This document shows positions 54,417-64,000 of a DNA stretch of 64,000 bases, in pieces. A model generated the notes under the pieces. The model had not been told where the DNA came from and did no database searches. It saw only the letters and a list, made by a program, of their open reading frames with translations. This DNA is from Mermis nigrescens (Eukaryota; Nematoda; Enoplea; Mermithida; Mermithidae): contig JAVLUZ010000007.1 in assembly GCA_036768485.1 (NCBI GenBank), positions 58,661 to 122,660 of the forward strand, in the 5' to 3' direction. A program made the position numbers and the translations under genes. Position 1 is the stretch's first letter, and each line of letters opens with the position of its first letter.

Positions 54417-55898
54417 ATGATGATGCAACATCAGCCGACTTGCAGTTACAAATATCTGATCGTTCCGGAAGGCAAAACGAAAGAAAAAAGCGATCATATT
54501 CGAAAATTGGAAGACGAATTTGCTCAAGCTGTCCACGAAAGATTTTTCAAAGATTTAGAGGTTGTGGACGAATATCGCGAAGAACCAAAGGAACGTGCGC
54601 CACTGTTGCTTAACAAGCAACAAGCGCAAGAATTCGCCCAAAAACGAGATTTCTTGGTGAGCCAGGAAGCTGAACATGCCTATCGGATGTACACAGAAGA
54701 TTTTCGAGCTCATCTTGTCAATCTTTTGGGACAAGAATTCGCTAATCCGCTGATCGAAACTCTAATTGCGAACGCAAACAAATATATGAAACGTATTTTG
54801 ACTAGTTTCAACAATGTATATCAGGCCAACGAGCAACAATCATTGCCTAGAGTTGTTTTTAGCGGTCAACAATCCGCGCAAAATATGTCAATCAAAATCC
54901 GACCGGCCTTGCCAATCCCGTTTCTCAGCAAATTCACGCAACATCCGCGTCCTTTCTACAACAATTCAACTTTTCGTCTAATTCGATTCTACGTCACGAC
55001 CGGTTCAATGGTCTATGAAGTTGGCTTAGAGTTCATAGCCAATCATCCGAGGTTGCTAGAACCACCTCAAATCGTGCGTCGAGCCAACTACACAATTCCG
55101 TCGGAATTCTTTCCGCATCGTCTTACGCCTGCGCCCGACATTCATGCTCCTTTGGCGTTAACAATTCGCCAAATGGCTGATATCTTCAGTTCAATGAACG
55201 AATTTTTCGAAGAATACAAGTCGACTTTTCGTTTCATTCCATCTTTTCAATCAACGACTTTCATGTCAGCGCCACTACTTCTTCAATTCCTCGACAATCG
55301 GTTTTTAAGATTCCTATTTTGGTATCAAGAACCTCGAATTGCTTGGCGCATGGTCGAACAGATCCAACGTATGCTTAGATCAATTTTCGTGGAAAGAGCT
55401 TTCAATCCGTTTCCAAAAGAAGTTTTTGTCGAGTTTCCTGAAATTATTGAGACAACCACTGACTTATTTACCGCGCATAAGCAAATCCAGTTAATTTGAT
55501 CGCGCACGGATCCGCCAATCACGTGTCCACTCGTTTTTCCACGCTATGCCGCTCGCCAACAAATTCAAGGTTACTTGGATATAACTCTTCCAGGCCAATT
55601 AGAAGAAATTCGCAACCGCCAAAGCAACCGCGACGCGTCTGCGACTCGTACAGACAAGCCGCCAACTAAATTGCGTCGATCTACCATCGATTTATCTATT
55701 GAAGGTCAAATTGCCTTACGCCGTCGTTGCATGGAACAAGAGCGACGCGACCGTAGGTCTACGCAGGCTATTGAGGAAACGCCACAATCATTCCATATTC
55801 GCCGTACTACCGATTTCGCTATTACCTCTATGGTTCGTCAGCCGAACATTTTGTCGCAACCTACCAAACGTCTTACATCGACGTCAACGTCATTATAA
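54417..55898 (+). pseudogene. ORF5 of the gypsy-type element, unknown function, one stop
   Basis: Open from MMMQHQPTCSYKYLIVPEGK to a TGA at 55497-55499, then open in the same frame to 55898. The N-terminal 360 residues are mixed helical with aromatic-rich stretches (FRLIRFYVTTGSMVYEVGLE, RFLRFLFWYQEPRIAWRMVE). No signal peptide or clear membrane span, so it does not look like a standard Env. The C-terminal part is Arg-rich (RNRQSNRDASATRTDK, RRRCMEQERRDRRSTQ), as in nucleic-acid-binding tails. I recognise no family. Confidence 0.6.
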
Positions 55899-56292
55899 TC
55901 GTGTTGAACGTAGTCGTCAATTACGCCGCGCCACTAGAGCCGAACAATCGGCTTCGCAAGCTTCTGCTCAACCGGCGGCCCAACCGTCTGCTTCAGGCTG
56001 TCGCAGTCCACGTCCATCGCGTTTAGACAATCGTCGCCGTTGCAATTCCGCTGCGCCGCATCGCCCAGCTCTGATGACTGTATCTGTGCCACGCGTTACG
56101 GTTACGCAATCGCAGGATCGTTATCCTGTTCAGCAGCAAATTGCCGCGCCGCATTTTACGCCTATTCCGTCGCGTGGAAACAACCGCGCTCATTCTACGT
56201 CGCGCATTACGCCAGATTATTTGCGCACGACTGACGGTCGTCGTACCGCTCAGTCGTATTTGCCTCGCGATCAACCGGATCGCCGCACTTGA
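55870..56292 (+). pseudogene. ORF5 basic C-terminal tail in shifted frame
   Basis: After a frame change near 55870 an Arg/Ala/Ser-rich tail continues (RQRHYNRVERSRQLRRATRA, later SRITPDYLRTTDGRRTAQSY) to a stop at 56290. Composition matches the preceding ORF5 end, so this is probably its natural C-terminus. Confidence 0.5.
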
Positions 56293-57028
56293 TTATTTGC
56301 TCATCATTTGCTTTCGCTGTGCCAGGACGACGTACCGACCGCCAGCAGTTTGTATATTTTCGTTTAATTTGTTTAATTCGTTTTTTCCGTAAATTTTTTG
56401 TTTACTAGTTAATTTTCCTGCAGCCACTTTTCCCAAAATTTTTTCTCTCCACCTTAGGACCTTTTTTCTTTTTCTCACTATCTTTTTACACATCTCCGTT
56501 ATTCATTATTTTCCATGTATATTTTTATTTCGCTGTATACTTTTCTGATTTTTTCCCAAAAAACATATTTGTTATTTCACTGTATTTGTCTGTCTTTGAT
56601 TCATTTATTGTCCTTGTCCATATGTGTTCTCAATTTGTCCATAATTTAAGCCTTTCGTACTCAATACTAATTAAGCCGAGTGACCTGCCCTCCTATCATA
56701 AATTACTTTTTCAATCAAAATTCTCCGGGTCCCGGGCAAACAGTCTATTCCGTACGTTGCACAAAACCACGTTGTCAACGCGTCGTCGATGCACCGTTTT
56801 TTTGTCTCCTGCTGCTCAATTGTTTGACGTAGCCGTACGTCATCCGTACATTTTCATGCATACGTTTTGTGCATAAAAATGTGTCAGCATCCCGCTTCGA
56901 TCTGCTGACACGAATCGATAATCGCCCGACTCCATGCCGTGGCCGACCTTGCGCAAAAAGTTTGCGCACAAACGTTTTTGCGCTTAAAAATTTGCACTGC
57001 GTGCAAATTTTTCTCGATATCCGGGGAG
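56293..57028 (+). other. Non-coding tract before the 3' LTR
   Basis: T-rich. The only purine tract at the LTR edge is the short GGGGAG at 57023-57028, a weak polypurine tract. A TTGCGCAAAAAGTTTGCGCA-type inverted repeat lies at about 56950-56975. Confidence 0.5.
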
Positions 57029-58284
57029 TGTAGAGATGGCTCTACACCCCGTTTTCGTTGCGTTGGTTCAACGCAAAATTCCATTCGTTTTGTGCTATTT
57101 TGTACATACATGCCGATGACTGTTTGCCCTAGATGCTCAATTTCGTGCTTAATTTCCATTTGCACGTACGCGACCACTCAGCGTAACGCTTTAGTGTGTC
57201 GCCCGGGACCACCTTCCCTCTTAAAATTATCATATCTTCATTTCCTTTCCCACACATATTTTCAATAAAAATCCGGGATAGGAAAATGGGCACTCGGGCT
57301 TAATGCGACTTGAGTACGAATTGGTATGTGTGCTATCATATCATACGTGTGTTAAAACTCCATATGTGTGTGTCTCATATTCGATGTCTATTTCGTTTGT
57401 ACATTCTTTACCGTAAGCTTTGCCCATAGGCCTATTGTTATTCTCGTAGATCCATTCTGCGTTTCTTTGTCCGCGTTTGATACGCCTCTTTTTCGTATCG
57501 TTTAAAACTGCGTGCGAGCGCAGTTTTGACGACATTGGACTATTACGATTACGATCATTCCCACTTTAAGACTTTATCATTTTACATTGAGCTTCCCGGT
57601 TTTTCGCCAGCTTGTATGCTGTGCCCGTTTTCTTTTCTGTGCGACGCATTTTTCCGCACGTAGTATCCCTGTGTTTTTCCCCTGTGTGGCTGCAGGAAAT
57701 CTCGTCGTATTTTGTCGCGTAGTGGGCAGGCTTTTTCGCCCTTACGCATTTACTGTTTTATTTGTGTGCCTTCACGGCAATAGTTGTATGCCATTGGCGG
57801 GCTACGTGCCCTCACAATTATAGTGTTTGTTTTTAACCAATTAGCGTAACACGACAGTCAGCAGCATGCATCTTCATGCTGTCGCGTTTTTCATTGCTTC
57901 ATAATTTTCTGTCCAAAAATATTGTAAAAATTAATTATTTAATTAACGATGTTGGGCTCGGTTGAATTTCCGTGCTGTTGAATTCTGTCCTTGTGCTACA
58001 CTATACTTAGGAACCTTCAATATTTTCAAGCACCGGAATTCGGTCCCAAAACAAGTTAAATAATAATCTTTTTGAGCCCTCAATAAGGTTTCCGGGGAAC
58101 TTACATTATTTAGGTACTTAATCTCAAAAGGGGTTAAGTAAGTAAGTTTCACTAGGTGCGCGCAGTAGAGGGCCGGGCTATCTTGATAGGCCGGGTCTTA
58201 CCCCCGAGTCGCCTTTTGTGCGAGCGCGTGAGCTTAAGCCGGGCTAAGTAAGCAAGTGGGTGTAGACTTCGGTCTACACTTACA
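57029..58284 (+). repeat. 3' LTR
   Basis: 1256 bp, same termini and both hairpins as the 5' LTR (57029-57046 and 58260-58279). Followed by the GAAT duplication. Confidence 0.95.
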
Positions 58285-58288
58285 GAAT

Positions 58289-58520
58289 TTATGGTATGCT
58301 TAAAGTTTCTAAAACTATTGGATTGAATGTTGGTGGTTTAAAAGAAAAACTAGTAAAAAAGACAATGATTTAGAGAGCAGCTTATTGTCTATGTTAGGCA
58401 ACTTACGGGGATCTAGAGCATACTGGTTTCAAAAATATATGGATTCATGGGCTATGGATGAAAAGTTTATAACTGGACGTGATGGTTTGGAGAGTAATGG
58501 GTATGCAAGCAATTGTTTTT
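58289..58520 (+). pseudogene. Helitron Rep N-terminal fragment, 3' half
   Basis: Continues the relic interrupted at 43156. The frame through 58385 reads ESSLLSMLGNLRGSRAYWFQ and KYMDSWAMDEKF, the family's 'irGs..YW....dl.aM...G' segment. A stop and frame change near 58305 and an M1 fragment at 58510 show decay. Confidence 0.6.
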
Positions 58521-58592
58521 TTCCTCCATTTTTTGGATGTCAATGCATAGGGCTTGAAGACAAACGCTGAAAAATGGTGTTTTTTCTGGGAT
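58510..58592 (-). mobile_element. M1 MITE fragment
   Basis: Contains 'attttttggatgtcaatgcatagggcttgaagacaaacgctgaaaaatggtgtttttt', the M1 middle only. Confidence 0.55.
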
Positions 58593-58599
58593 ACATCGG

Positions 58600-59397
58600 T
58601 ATTTCCGGAAGGACGCGGTGAGCCCTCCAACAGACTTCATGCCTCATAATATAGTATTTCGGTTCAGTTATTCACGTTATAAATTTAATAAATCTAAACT
58701 TGCAAATTTTAATTCATATTTTCGTGTTAAATATCACTATGCCAAAAATTTAACTTTTTAATAAGTCATATTCTACAGTCTATTTCACTGAACCTTGTGC
58801 ATAGATTACAAGTTTTAAATCAGTGTAAAACGACCACAAAAGCTATTTAAACTGAAGCAACAATCGTGATATTGCAAAATGGGACGTCTTTGCGTCGCCT
58901 TTTTAACGCCACTTTCTTTGTAATATTATTAATTATTTATATTTTATTTATGATTAAAGTTTAATACAAATTCTGAAAGCCCATTCAACTCTCTATGTGA
59001 TAGTATAAATTACTTTTAGAATATCTTCGATAGTGAGATAATTAAATGCATCTAAAATTACACTGGATTTTCTACAATTTTTCAGTTGTAAACAAATGAA
59101 TACTCATCGAATCGAAAAGAACAATATGTTATTTTGTAGCTTGTAGAACCTGCTTTCTGAATATATAATTTATCTTAAAATTGTTTCAAAATTGATTTCG
59201 TTAGAATAATTTATAAATTGCTGGCGCCAAAACGTCGTAGACCTTGATATTGGGCATAACAATTGGCAAGCTTTGGATGTTTCACTGTACAGAGTTGCAT
59301 TACATTAGGCTGCCTGGTTATCACTTTTACAGCTACACGCCTGAAGGCTCAAAATTGATTTTCATACACAAGGTTTCGTGAAATAGACTAATAAGAA
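58600..59397. other. AT-rich sequence, no gene seen
   Basis: No repeat ends or coding segments recognised. A (TATT)-rich patch lies near 58920-58950. Confidence 0.45.
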
Positions 59398-59631
59398 GTG
59401 AATTTAGATTATGGCCATCGCGGAGTGGACTACGCTTTTATGCTTCGACACGACGTTGAAAATTTGCTCTTAAGAAAAGGTCTAAATGCGCCCAGTATTC
59501 ATCAACAATTATGCAACGACAGACGAGTGGAATTAAATGTATTCAATAAGGATGACCATTGTTTTCCGGGACCGCCGGAAGAATTTACTTTGGTGATTTT
59601 TCGACACATCAAAGAAGAAAGGAAACATTGA
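59398..59631 (+). CDS. Possible terminal exon of an unidentified gene
   Basis: 77 codons in a protein-like composition: DYGHRGVDYAFMLRHDVENL, KGLNAPSIHQQLCNDRRVEL, then DDHCFPGPPEEFTLVIFRHI and a TGA. GC is higher than the surroundings. The preceding AATAAG could serve as an acceptor. I do not recognise the family; it could also be a piece of a transposon protein. Confidence 0.35.
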   Translation: MNLDYGHRGVDYAFMLRHDVENLLLRKGLNAPSIHQQLCNDRRVELNVFNKDDHCFPGPPEEFTLVIFRHIKEERKH

Positions 59632-59880
59632 AGATGCTTGACATTTTATCCAAAAATTTATCCAATTAATCATCGCACAGCCGATTTCTACTTTCTTGTG
59701 TTAATGTAACCATGTTTCTGCTGTTTTATTCCTTCAATCTTACTAATTTCTTTCTCGTTGAATAATTAAAGCGTTTGTACCTACATACTTGGAAGTATTG
59801 CATTATATTCAATTAGAATTCACAGCAGATTCGTGAGTGAAACTTATAAACTAAACTGATTTCACTTTAAAGCGTCGGTA

Positions 59881-60126
59881 TCATAGGTGAGCGACAGTCA
59901 CACCTAACTTCTGAGGAGGGTGTAAAATTTTTTAAGAAGTCAAATATTGGTTTTAAAAATGGTGCTATGGCGAAAAAAAGAATTTTGATGGTTCGTTGTC
60001 GGGTTCTATTTATTGGCATCAAAAATGTGGAAGAAAGAAAAATTTTGATGAAATTGCGAATATTATTAGGTGTTTTTTTGGAGTGCATATCCCACTTTCA
60101 ATCTAAACCTCTCTACATTCAGGTAT
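59881..60126 (+). mobile_element. M1 MITE, diverged
   Basis: Starts CATAGGTGAGCGACAG, contains 'ttctatttattggcatcaaaaatg', ends ...CATTCAGGTATG. Flanks GTCGGTAT/ATCGGTAC match at 6 of 8. Confidence 0.7.
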
Positions 60127-60149
60127 GATCGGTACCTACGAGTACATGT

Positions 60150-60334
60150 ACATAACTATAGTCTACTTTTTTAACCTGGTGCATGAATTCACTTTGTTAA
60201 ACAAATTTGCTTATTACTGTAACACCCACTTGCGCTATGGTCCGATTCGCCATAAGTATCAAAAAGTCGCTACCGAATCCGCGCCGAGCGATGGAAAAAC
60301 GGGCACTACAGTAATACGAACTTTAACTTTTTGA
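60150..60334 (+). CDS. Possible terminal exon of an unidentified gene
   Basis: Frame gives LVHEFTLLNKFAYYCNTHLR then YGPIRHKYQKVATESAPSDG and a stop after RTLTF. The last 40 codons have host-like composition, and an ACTATAG acceptor candidate precedes at about 60160. No family recognised, and no link to the ORF at 59398 can be shown. Confidence 0.3.
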
Positions 60335-62019
60335 GTGAATCCATGCACTAGGTTAGAAAAACAGACTATAGAATTATTGCAAAATCTACATATAATCTAA
60401 AGTTCGAATTATGTGTGTATGTGCGAGGAGAAAAGTTTTTACTGTATTCATATTAAAACTTAATGGTACATAATTCCGAACCCCTCATTCTAAACTACAG
60501 ATCAAGATGGCTCGATCGAGCTCCTAAAACCCCATAACGACGTATTATTGAGCAAATTTTTAAAGTGATCCTAGATCAACTTGTAATATGCGCTATCGAC
60601 TAGTCTGAACCACTTCACAACATAGTGTAAACTGGTGTACCATGGTAAAACAAACGTGTTTTAGAACTGCATTTTTTAAAGCGGACAAAATTCAGACACG
60701 TAGTTGGCCTTCAGACTTTGGAGGATTTGAATTTTGAAGTCAGATATCTCAACGAATATACATACATGCTTGTAGATAGTCAAAAATCATGACGTTTTTG
60801 AGCATTCCTCAGCGAGCTGTACATACGAAGAAAAAACTTTAAAACTTAAACATTTTAATTTTGATTTCGATTGTCTTCAAAAAGAAGATTGTATAAAATA
60901 GTCTGACAAGTGAAGCTTCATCGAGCTTAAAAATGTTTAAATGGTTTTTACCCGATTTAGAAATTAGAAATTAATCAAGAGTAAAATCCAAATGAATCAT
61001 TGAAATTTTTTACTCGTTTTTCAACCTACGCTTATTGCATTTTTAGATCGCTTTTTGTTGTATGACGTTATCAAGTATATGTACATAAGTATCAATCAGT
61101 GAAATAACACAAACAATCTCGTAAACCGAGATAGTCAAACGTTGTGCACTAGTGGAAAAATGCTCGAAGAGCACTAAAAGTTATATGTATGCGTTTGTTG
61201 GAAGAGTCAAAAGTGGAATACAAGCAGTATTTAGTAACATTAATGCGACAAACAATATCACAATTCATTAATGAAAATGTACAGTCCCTCCAAAATAAAA
61301 CATACATATCTCTGCCTTTTCTCATGATGTGATGTAAGATGGTTTTTATTGAAAAATCCATCCTTGCTGAGTAGCTACAGCGAGCTTTAGCGACCTACAA
61401 TAAATAGAAAGAAGAACTTTTTTGGAGTCAAAATGAGCTGAAAAACTGGTATAAGCGTTAAAATAGTGAAAAAAGTACTTTATTACACATTTCTCGTCAT
61501 CTAAGTTACTTGAAGAAAATCTTCACTTTACATCCATTTTTGGCCTTCATTTTGCCTCATTTTCAGTAAAAAAATGTCCGATTTTTTCATTGGTCCCCCC
61601 AAAATCATCATCTGATTATATAACTCTAAAGGTTAATGTGGTTGTATACAGTAAATATTAAGCACAAAAAAGATTTTTTTTAAGTTGTGGACTTTATTTG
61701 TATATGTTTGTACCATATATGACTAAAAAACAGCTTTCTGTTATAAAAATGCCCAAATCCATCTATAGGTTATACTTGTCTACACATTCTCGATTTTATC
61801 TCTCATTCGTTAGCCTAACAAAAAGTTTTTGGTGGGTCAAAATGTTTGCAAGGTCATGTGCAATTGTGTTTTATATTGGAAAAACGAACGTCAAGGAATT
61901 TAAATGAGTATGTAGTTTGTGTAATGCTTTGATTCGAATGACTATTCAGGATTTGCTCAGAGGACCATCCTGAACAGAACCTCGTGCCCGTATCATATCT
62001 ATCTTTAATAATAAAAGAA
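60335..62019. other. AT-rich sequence, no gene seen
   Basis: 60705-60830 resembles the M7 interior ('agtcagatatctcaacga'). Otherwise nothing recognised. Confidence 0.4.
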
Positions 62020-63310
62020 CTAGCAAGAAAAAATGCTCCGATGGAACAAAAAAAGGTAGAATATACTTGAAACAAAGAATTATCGAGGACGTAAAAAGAG
62101 GGACTAGAAAAAGCTCCTATCTACAAATGTCACAAAATTTGCTAAAACTCAGAAATTTCCTAAACAAAGAAAAAATGAAAGTAAGTAAATCAAAGAAAAA
62201 CCTACCTGTGCCTAAAACTACAAGATCTGCTAAAAATTGGACATTTTCTAAGCAACGCAAAAATCGAAGTATATTCTGCGGCCTGCAGGCAGCATCCTGT
62301 CGAACAAAGATAAAACATTGGGCTAGATAACTGAACCACTCACTCTGCAAAAGCAGATATCGCCATAGCTGAGCAGCGCCATGTTGCAATATTTTTCTGG
62401 GTCAAAAAATAGTAATTATGATATGTTGGAAAAACGGCAATTTTCGACGTTTACTGGTGCATACCCCTAACCTCCCATGCCTAATGGTTATCAGTTTACA
62501 TGGGCAGGAATGAAATCCGGGTGGTCTGGTGGGACTAAACGCCGGAAGAGTACTGAATGGTCGCATGCATTATATAGAAATCACAGTCTTTCGTTGCGGT
62601 ATCGCAAATAATCATAGGATATAACTTTTTGTAATATTTATCTAGCCACAATATCGAATAAATTAACGTAGCAAGTGATTAGCAAAAACGCAGATTTGAG
62701 ATTTATTTTATAAGCTTTATATTAAGCATTAGACACCATACCTAGACGTAGGGGGTTTGGGGAGTATGCACCCCAAGGCAAAATACCCAACAAGAAAACG
62801 CAAATACCCAACAATACCTCCAGAATTCAATTTTTTAAATCTTTCTGCTCTTTTTGGGTTTTTTTGGTAGGTACCAATTGATAGAGCTCGACAATAAACG
62901 TTCAGATATGGTGTTTTCTTCGCCATAGCACTATTTTTAGGGTCAATATTCCAATTTGAAAACCCCCTCTGAATTTTGGAACCACCCACTGTATGGTGGA
63001 CAATATGAGAAGGTTCACCTATTTTTTCAGAGGCCGCAGAATATACATCGATTTTTGCGTTGCTTAGAAAAAGTCTAATTTTTAGCAGATCTTGCAGTTT
63101 TAGGCACAGGTAGGTTTTTCTTTGATTTACTTACTTTCTTTTTTTCTTTGTTTAGGAAATTTCTGAGTTTTAGCAAATTTTGTGACATTTGTAGATAGGA
63201 GCTTTTTCTAGTCCACTCCTTTTACGTCCTTCTAAAATTTTTTTCCAAGTATATTCTACCTTTTTTGTTCCATCGGAGCATTTTTTCTTGCTAGTACCCA
63301 ACTTTTTGTT
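62020..63310. mobile_element. Inverted-repeat element with M1 inside
   Basis: The left arm 62020-62285 ('gctccgatggaacaaaaaa' ... 'ctaagcaacgcaaaaatcga' ... 'ttctgcggcctgcagg') is inverted at 63020-63310. Between the arms lie AT-rich sequence and an M1 copy. The same arms occur, worn down, at 27360-29070, so this is a dispersed family. No terminal duplication identified. Confidence 0.65.
62738..62994 (-). mobile_element. M1 MITE, diverged
   Basis: Starts ATACCTAGACGTAGGGGGTT, contains 'aattcaattttttaaatc' and 'gatagagctcgacaataaacgttc', ends ...ACCACCCACTGTATG. Confidence 0.7.
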
Positions 63311-63355
63311 AGCAAAAAATAGTAGTTATTCCAATCTTTGTCAGTGTTGTAGCGA

Positions 63356-63577
63356 ATGTCATTAGGTTTAGCTTCCATCTTAGCAATTTATACTTGCATT
63401 GTGTATGAATTATATTCCAACTCCGCGCGTTTGCAATATTATTTAGCTGAAGTTCAAAGCAGCATTATTTTCTGTGCTCAAGCTGGAATTCACTTATCGC
63501 TTATGATCGTTGCTTACTCCGACCATGATGCAACTTTGACAAATAATCTCACGTTTTGTCATTTTACTTCTCGCTGA
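63356..63577 (+). other. Short ORF of unknown meaning
   Basis: 73 codons, including LQYYLAEVQSSIIFCAQAGI and HLSLMIVAYSDHDATL. Hydrophobic, possibly two membrane-like stretches. No start context, splice signals or family that I can support. Confidence 0.2.
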
Positions 63578-63619
63578 CTCTTATTTAGTCCGATAAAGTT
63601 CATTGTAAACAAACGCGCC

Positions 63620-64000
63620 CGACTGGCATCTCACACTTGATTTATTGTTTTTTTGAATTTAAGAAAAATATTATGTTTTTGCAAGGCTCTAGGTCAAAAG
63701 TTCATAAGCAGTGTTTACTTACATACACAGAATGCACAGAAGATTTTAGTCGGATTCGTTAATCTGATATTACGCGGATATTACAATCAACATTTATAAA
63801 GACATCACGTCTCAACAATGGTCTGATGACAAATTAACATTAGGTGTAAAACAGTTTACACCACTGTTGTGTAAAAAATGTGTCTAACCGACTTCTCACA
63901 CTTGATTCCTTGAAAATTTCTAGTCATAAGGAAAGAATTAGGTTTCCGCAAGGCTCTAAAACGAAGATTAATATGTAGTGTAAACGATATGTTAACACCT
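63620..64000 (+). repeat. Direct repeat at the right edge, about 260-bp period
   Basis: 'tctcacacttgattta' at 63631 and 'tctcacacttgattcc' at 63894, followed by 'gcaaggctctaggtcaaaag' and 'gcaaggctctaaaacgaag' respectively, then 'agtgt.aac' in both. The second unit runs out of the window. Confidence 0.6.

Larger units (their letters stand above)
43157..58284 (+). mobile_element. 15.1-kb Ty3/gypsy-type LTR retrotransposon with exonuclease ORF
   Basis: Bounded by LTRs 43157-44409 and 57029-58284 that begin TGTAGAG and end CTTACA, with a 4-bp duplication GAAT (43153-43156 and 58285-58288). Order: leader, gag, protease-RT-RNase H-integrase, DEDDy exonuclease ORF, one or two ORFs of unknown function, non-coding tract, LTR. 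RT-RNase H before integrase and YIDD in RT place it with Ty3/gypsy (Metaviridae-type). Without the M1 and hAT insertions it would be about 13.3 kb, long for the group. Several stops and frameshifts show this copy is dead. The LTRs look about 97-98% alike by eye. Confidence 0.93.

Noticed and set aside
54417..55898. ORF5 as a retroviral envelope gene
   Set aside because: No signal peptide, transmembrane anchor or furin-like site could be seen. Left as unknown.

Overview
The window is eukaryotic, almost certainly from an invertebrate animal. It is AT-rich, has spliced exons with GT..AG borders, and is packed with transposable elements. The only host gene I can name is a class IA phosphoinositide 3-kinase catalytic subunit (p110). 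It lies on the minus strand, runs from an ATG at 18967 towards the left edge, and leaves the window after the start of the helical region. I cannot name the phylum. Family labels M1-M7 below are my own, for short non-autonomous repeats (MITEs) seen here. Most have ends resembling CA...TG and 8-bp target duplications, which fits hAT-type mobilisation.

Layout. 1-19000: nine p110 exons (ABD, Ras-binding and C2 domains) in introns full of M1-M6 copies, some nested inside one another, and an intronic satellite. 19900-26460: two CR1-type non-LTR retrotransposons, minus strand. An essentially full-length copy (CR1-B, PHD-type ORF1 plus EN-RT ORF2) sits inside an older, 5'-truncated copy (CR1-A). 26460-29100: repeats and one M1 copy. 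29460-33000: a foldback element with about 240-bp inverted arms and about 150-bp internal tandem repeats. A 1.45-kb hAT-like element has split its left arm. 34843-38100: a spacer-less palindrome of about 3.26 kb. 39300-42290: a G-rich 17-21-bp minisatellite with an inverted block, set among roughly 199-bp tandem repeats.

42900-58520: remains of a Helitron Rep gene, split by a 15.1-kb Ty3/gypsy-type LTR retrotransposon (43157-58284; 4-bp duplication GAAT; LTRs about 1.25 kb). This element carries gag, protease-RT-RNase H-integrase, then a DEDDy-type 3'-5' exonuclease ORF, then one or two ORFs of unknown function. It has been hit by an M1 MITE (in RNase H) and a 1.58-kb hAT relic (just after the exonuclease). 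Both insertions are multiples of three including their duplications. It is decayed by stops and frameshifts. 58500-64000: AT-rich sequence with M1 copies, an inverted-repeat element and a few unexplained short ORFs that might be host exons.

The strongest candidates for an unusual system are the exonuclease-bearing gypsy element with its extra ORFs and paired LTR-end hairpins, the CR1-B ORF1-TAG-ORF2 arrangement, and the giant palindrome. Exon borders were set by reading frame, splice signals and my recall of the p110 family. No alignment was run.
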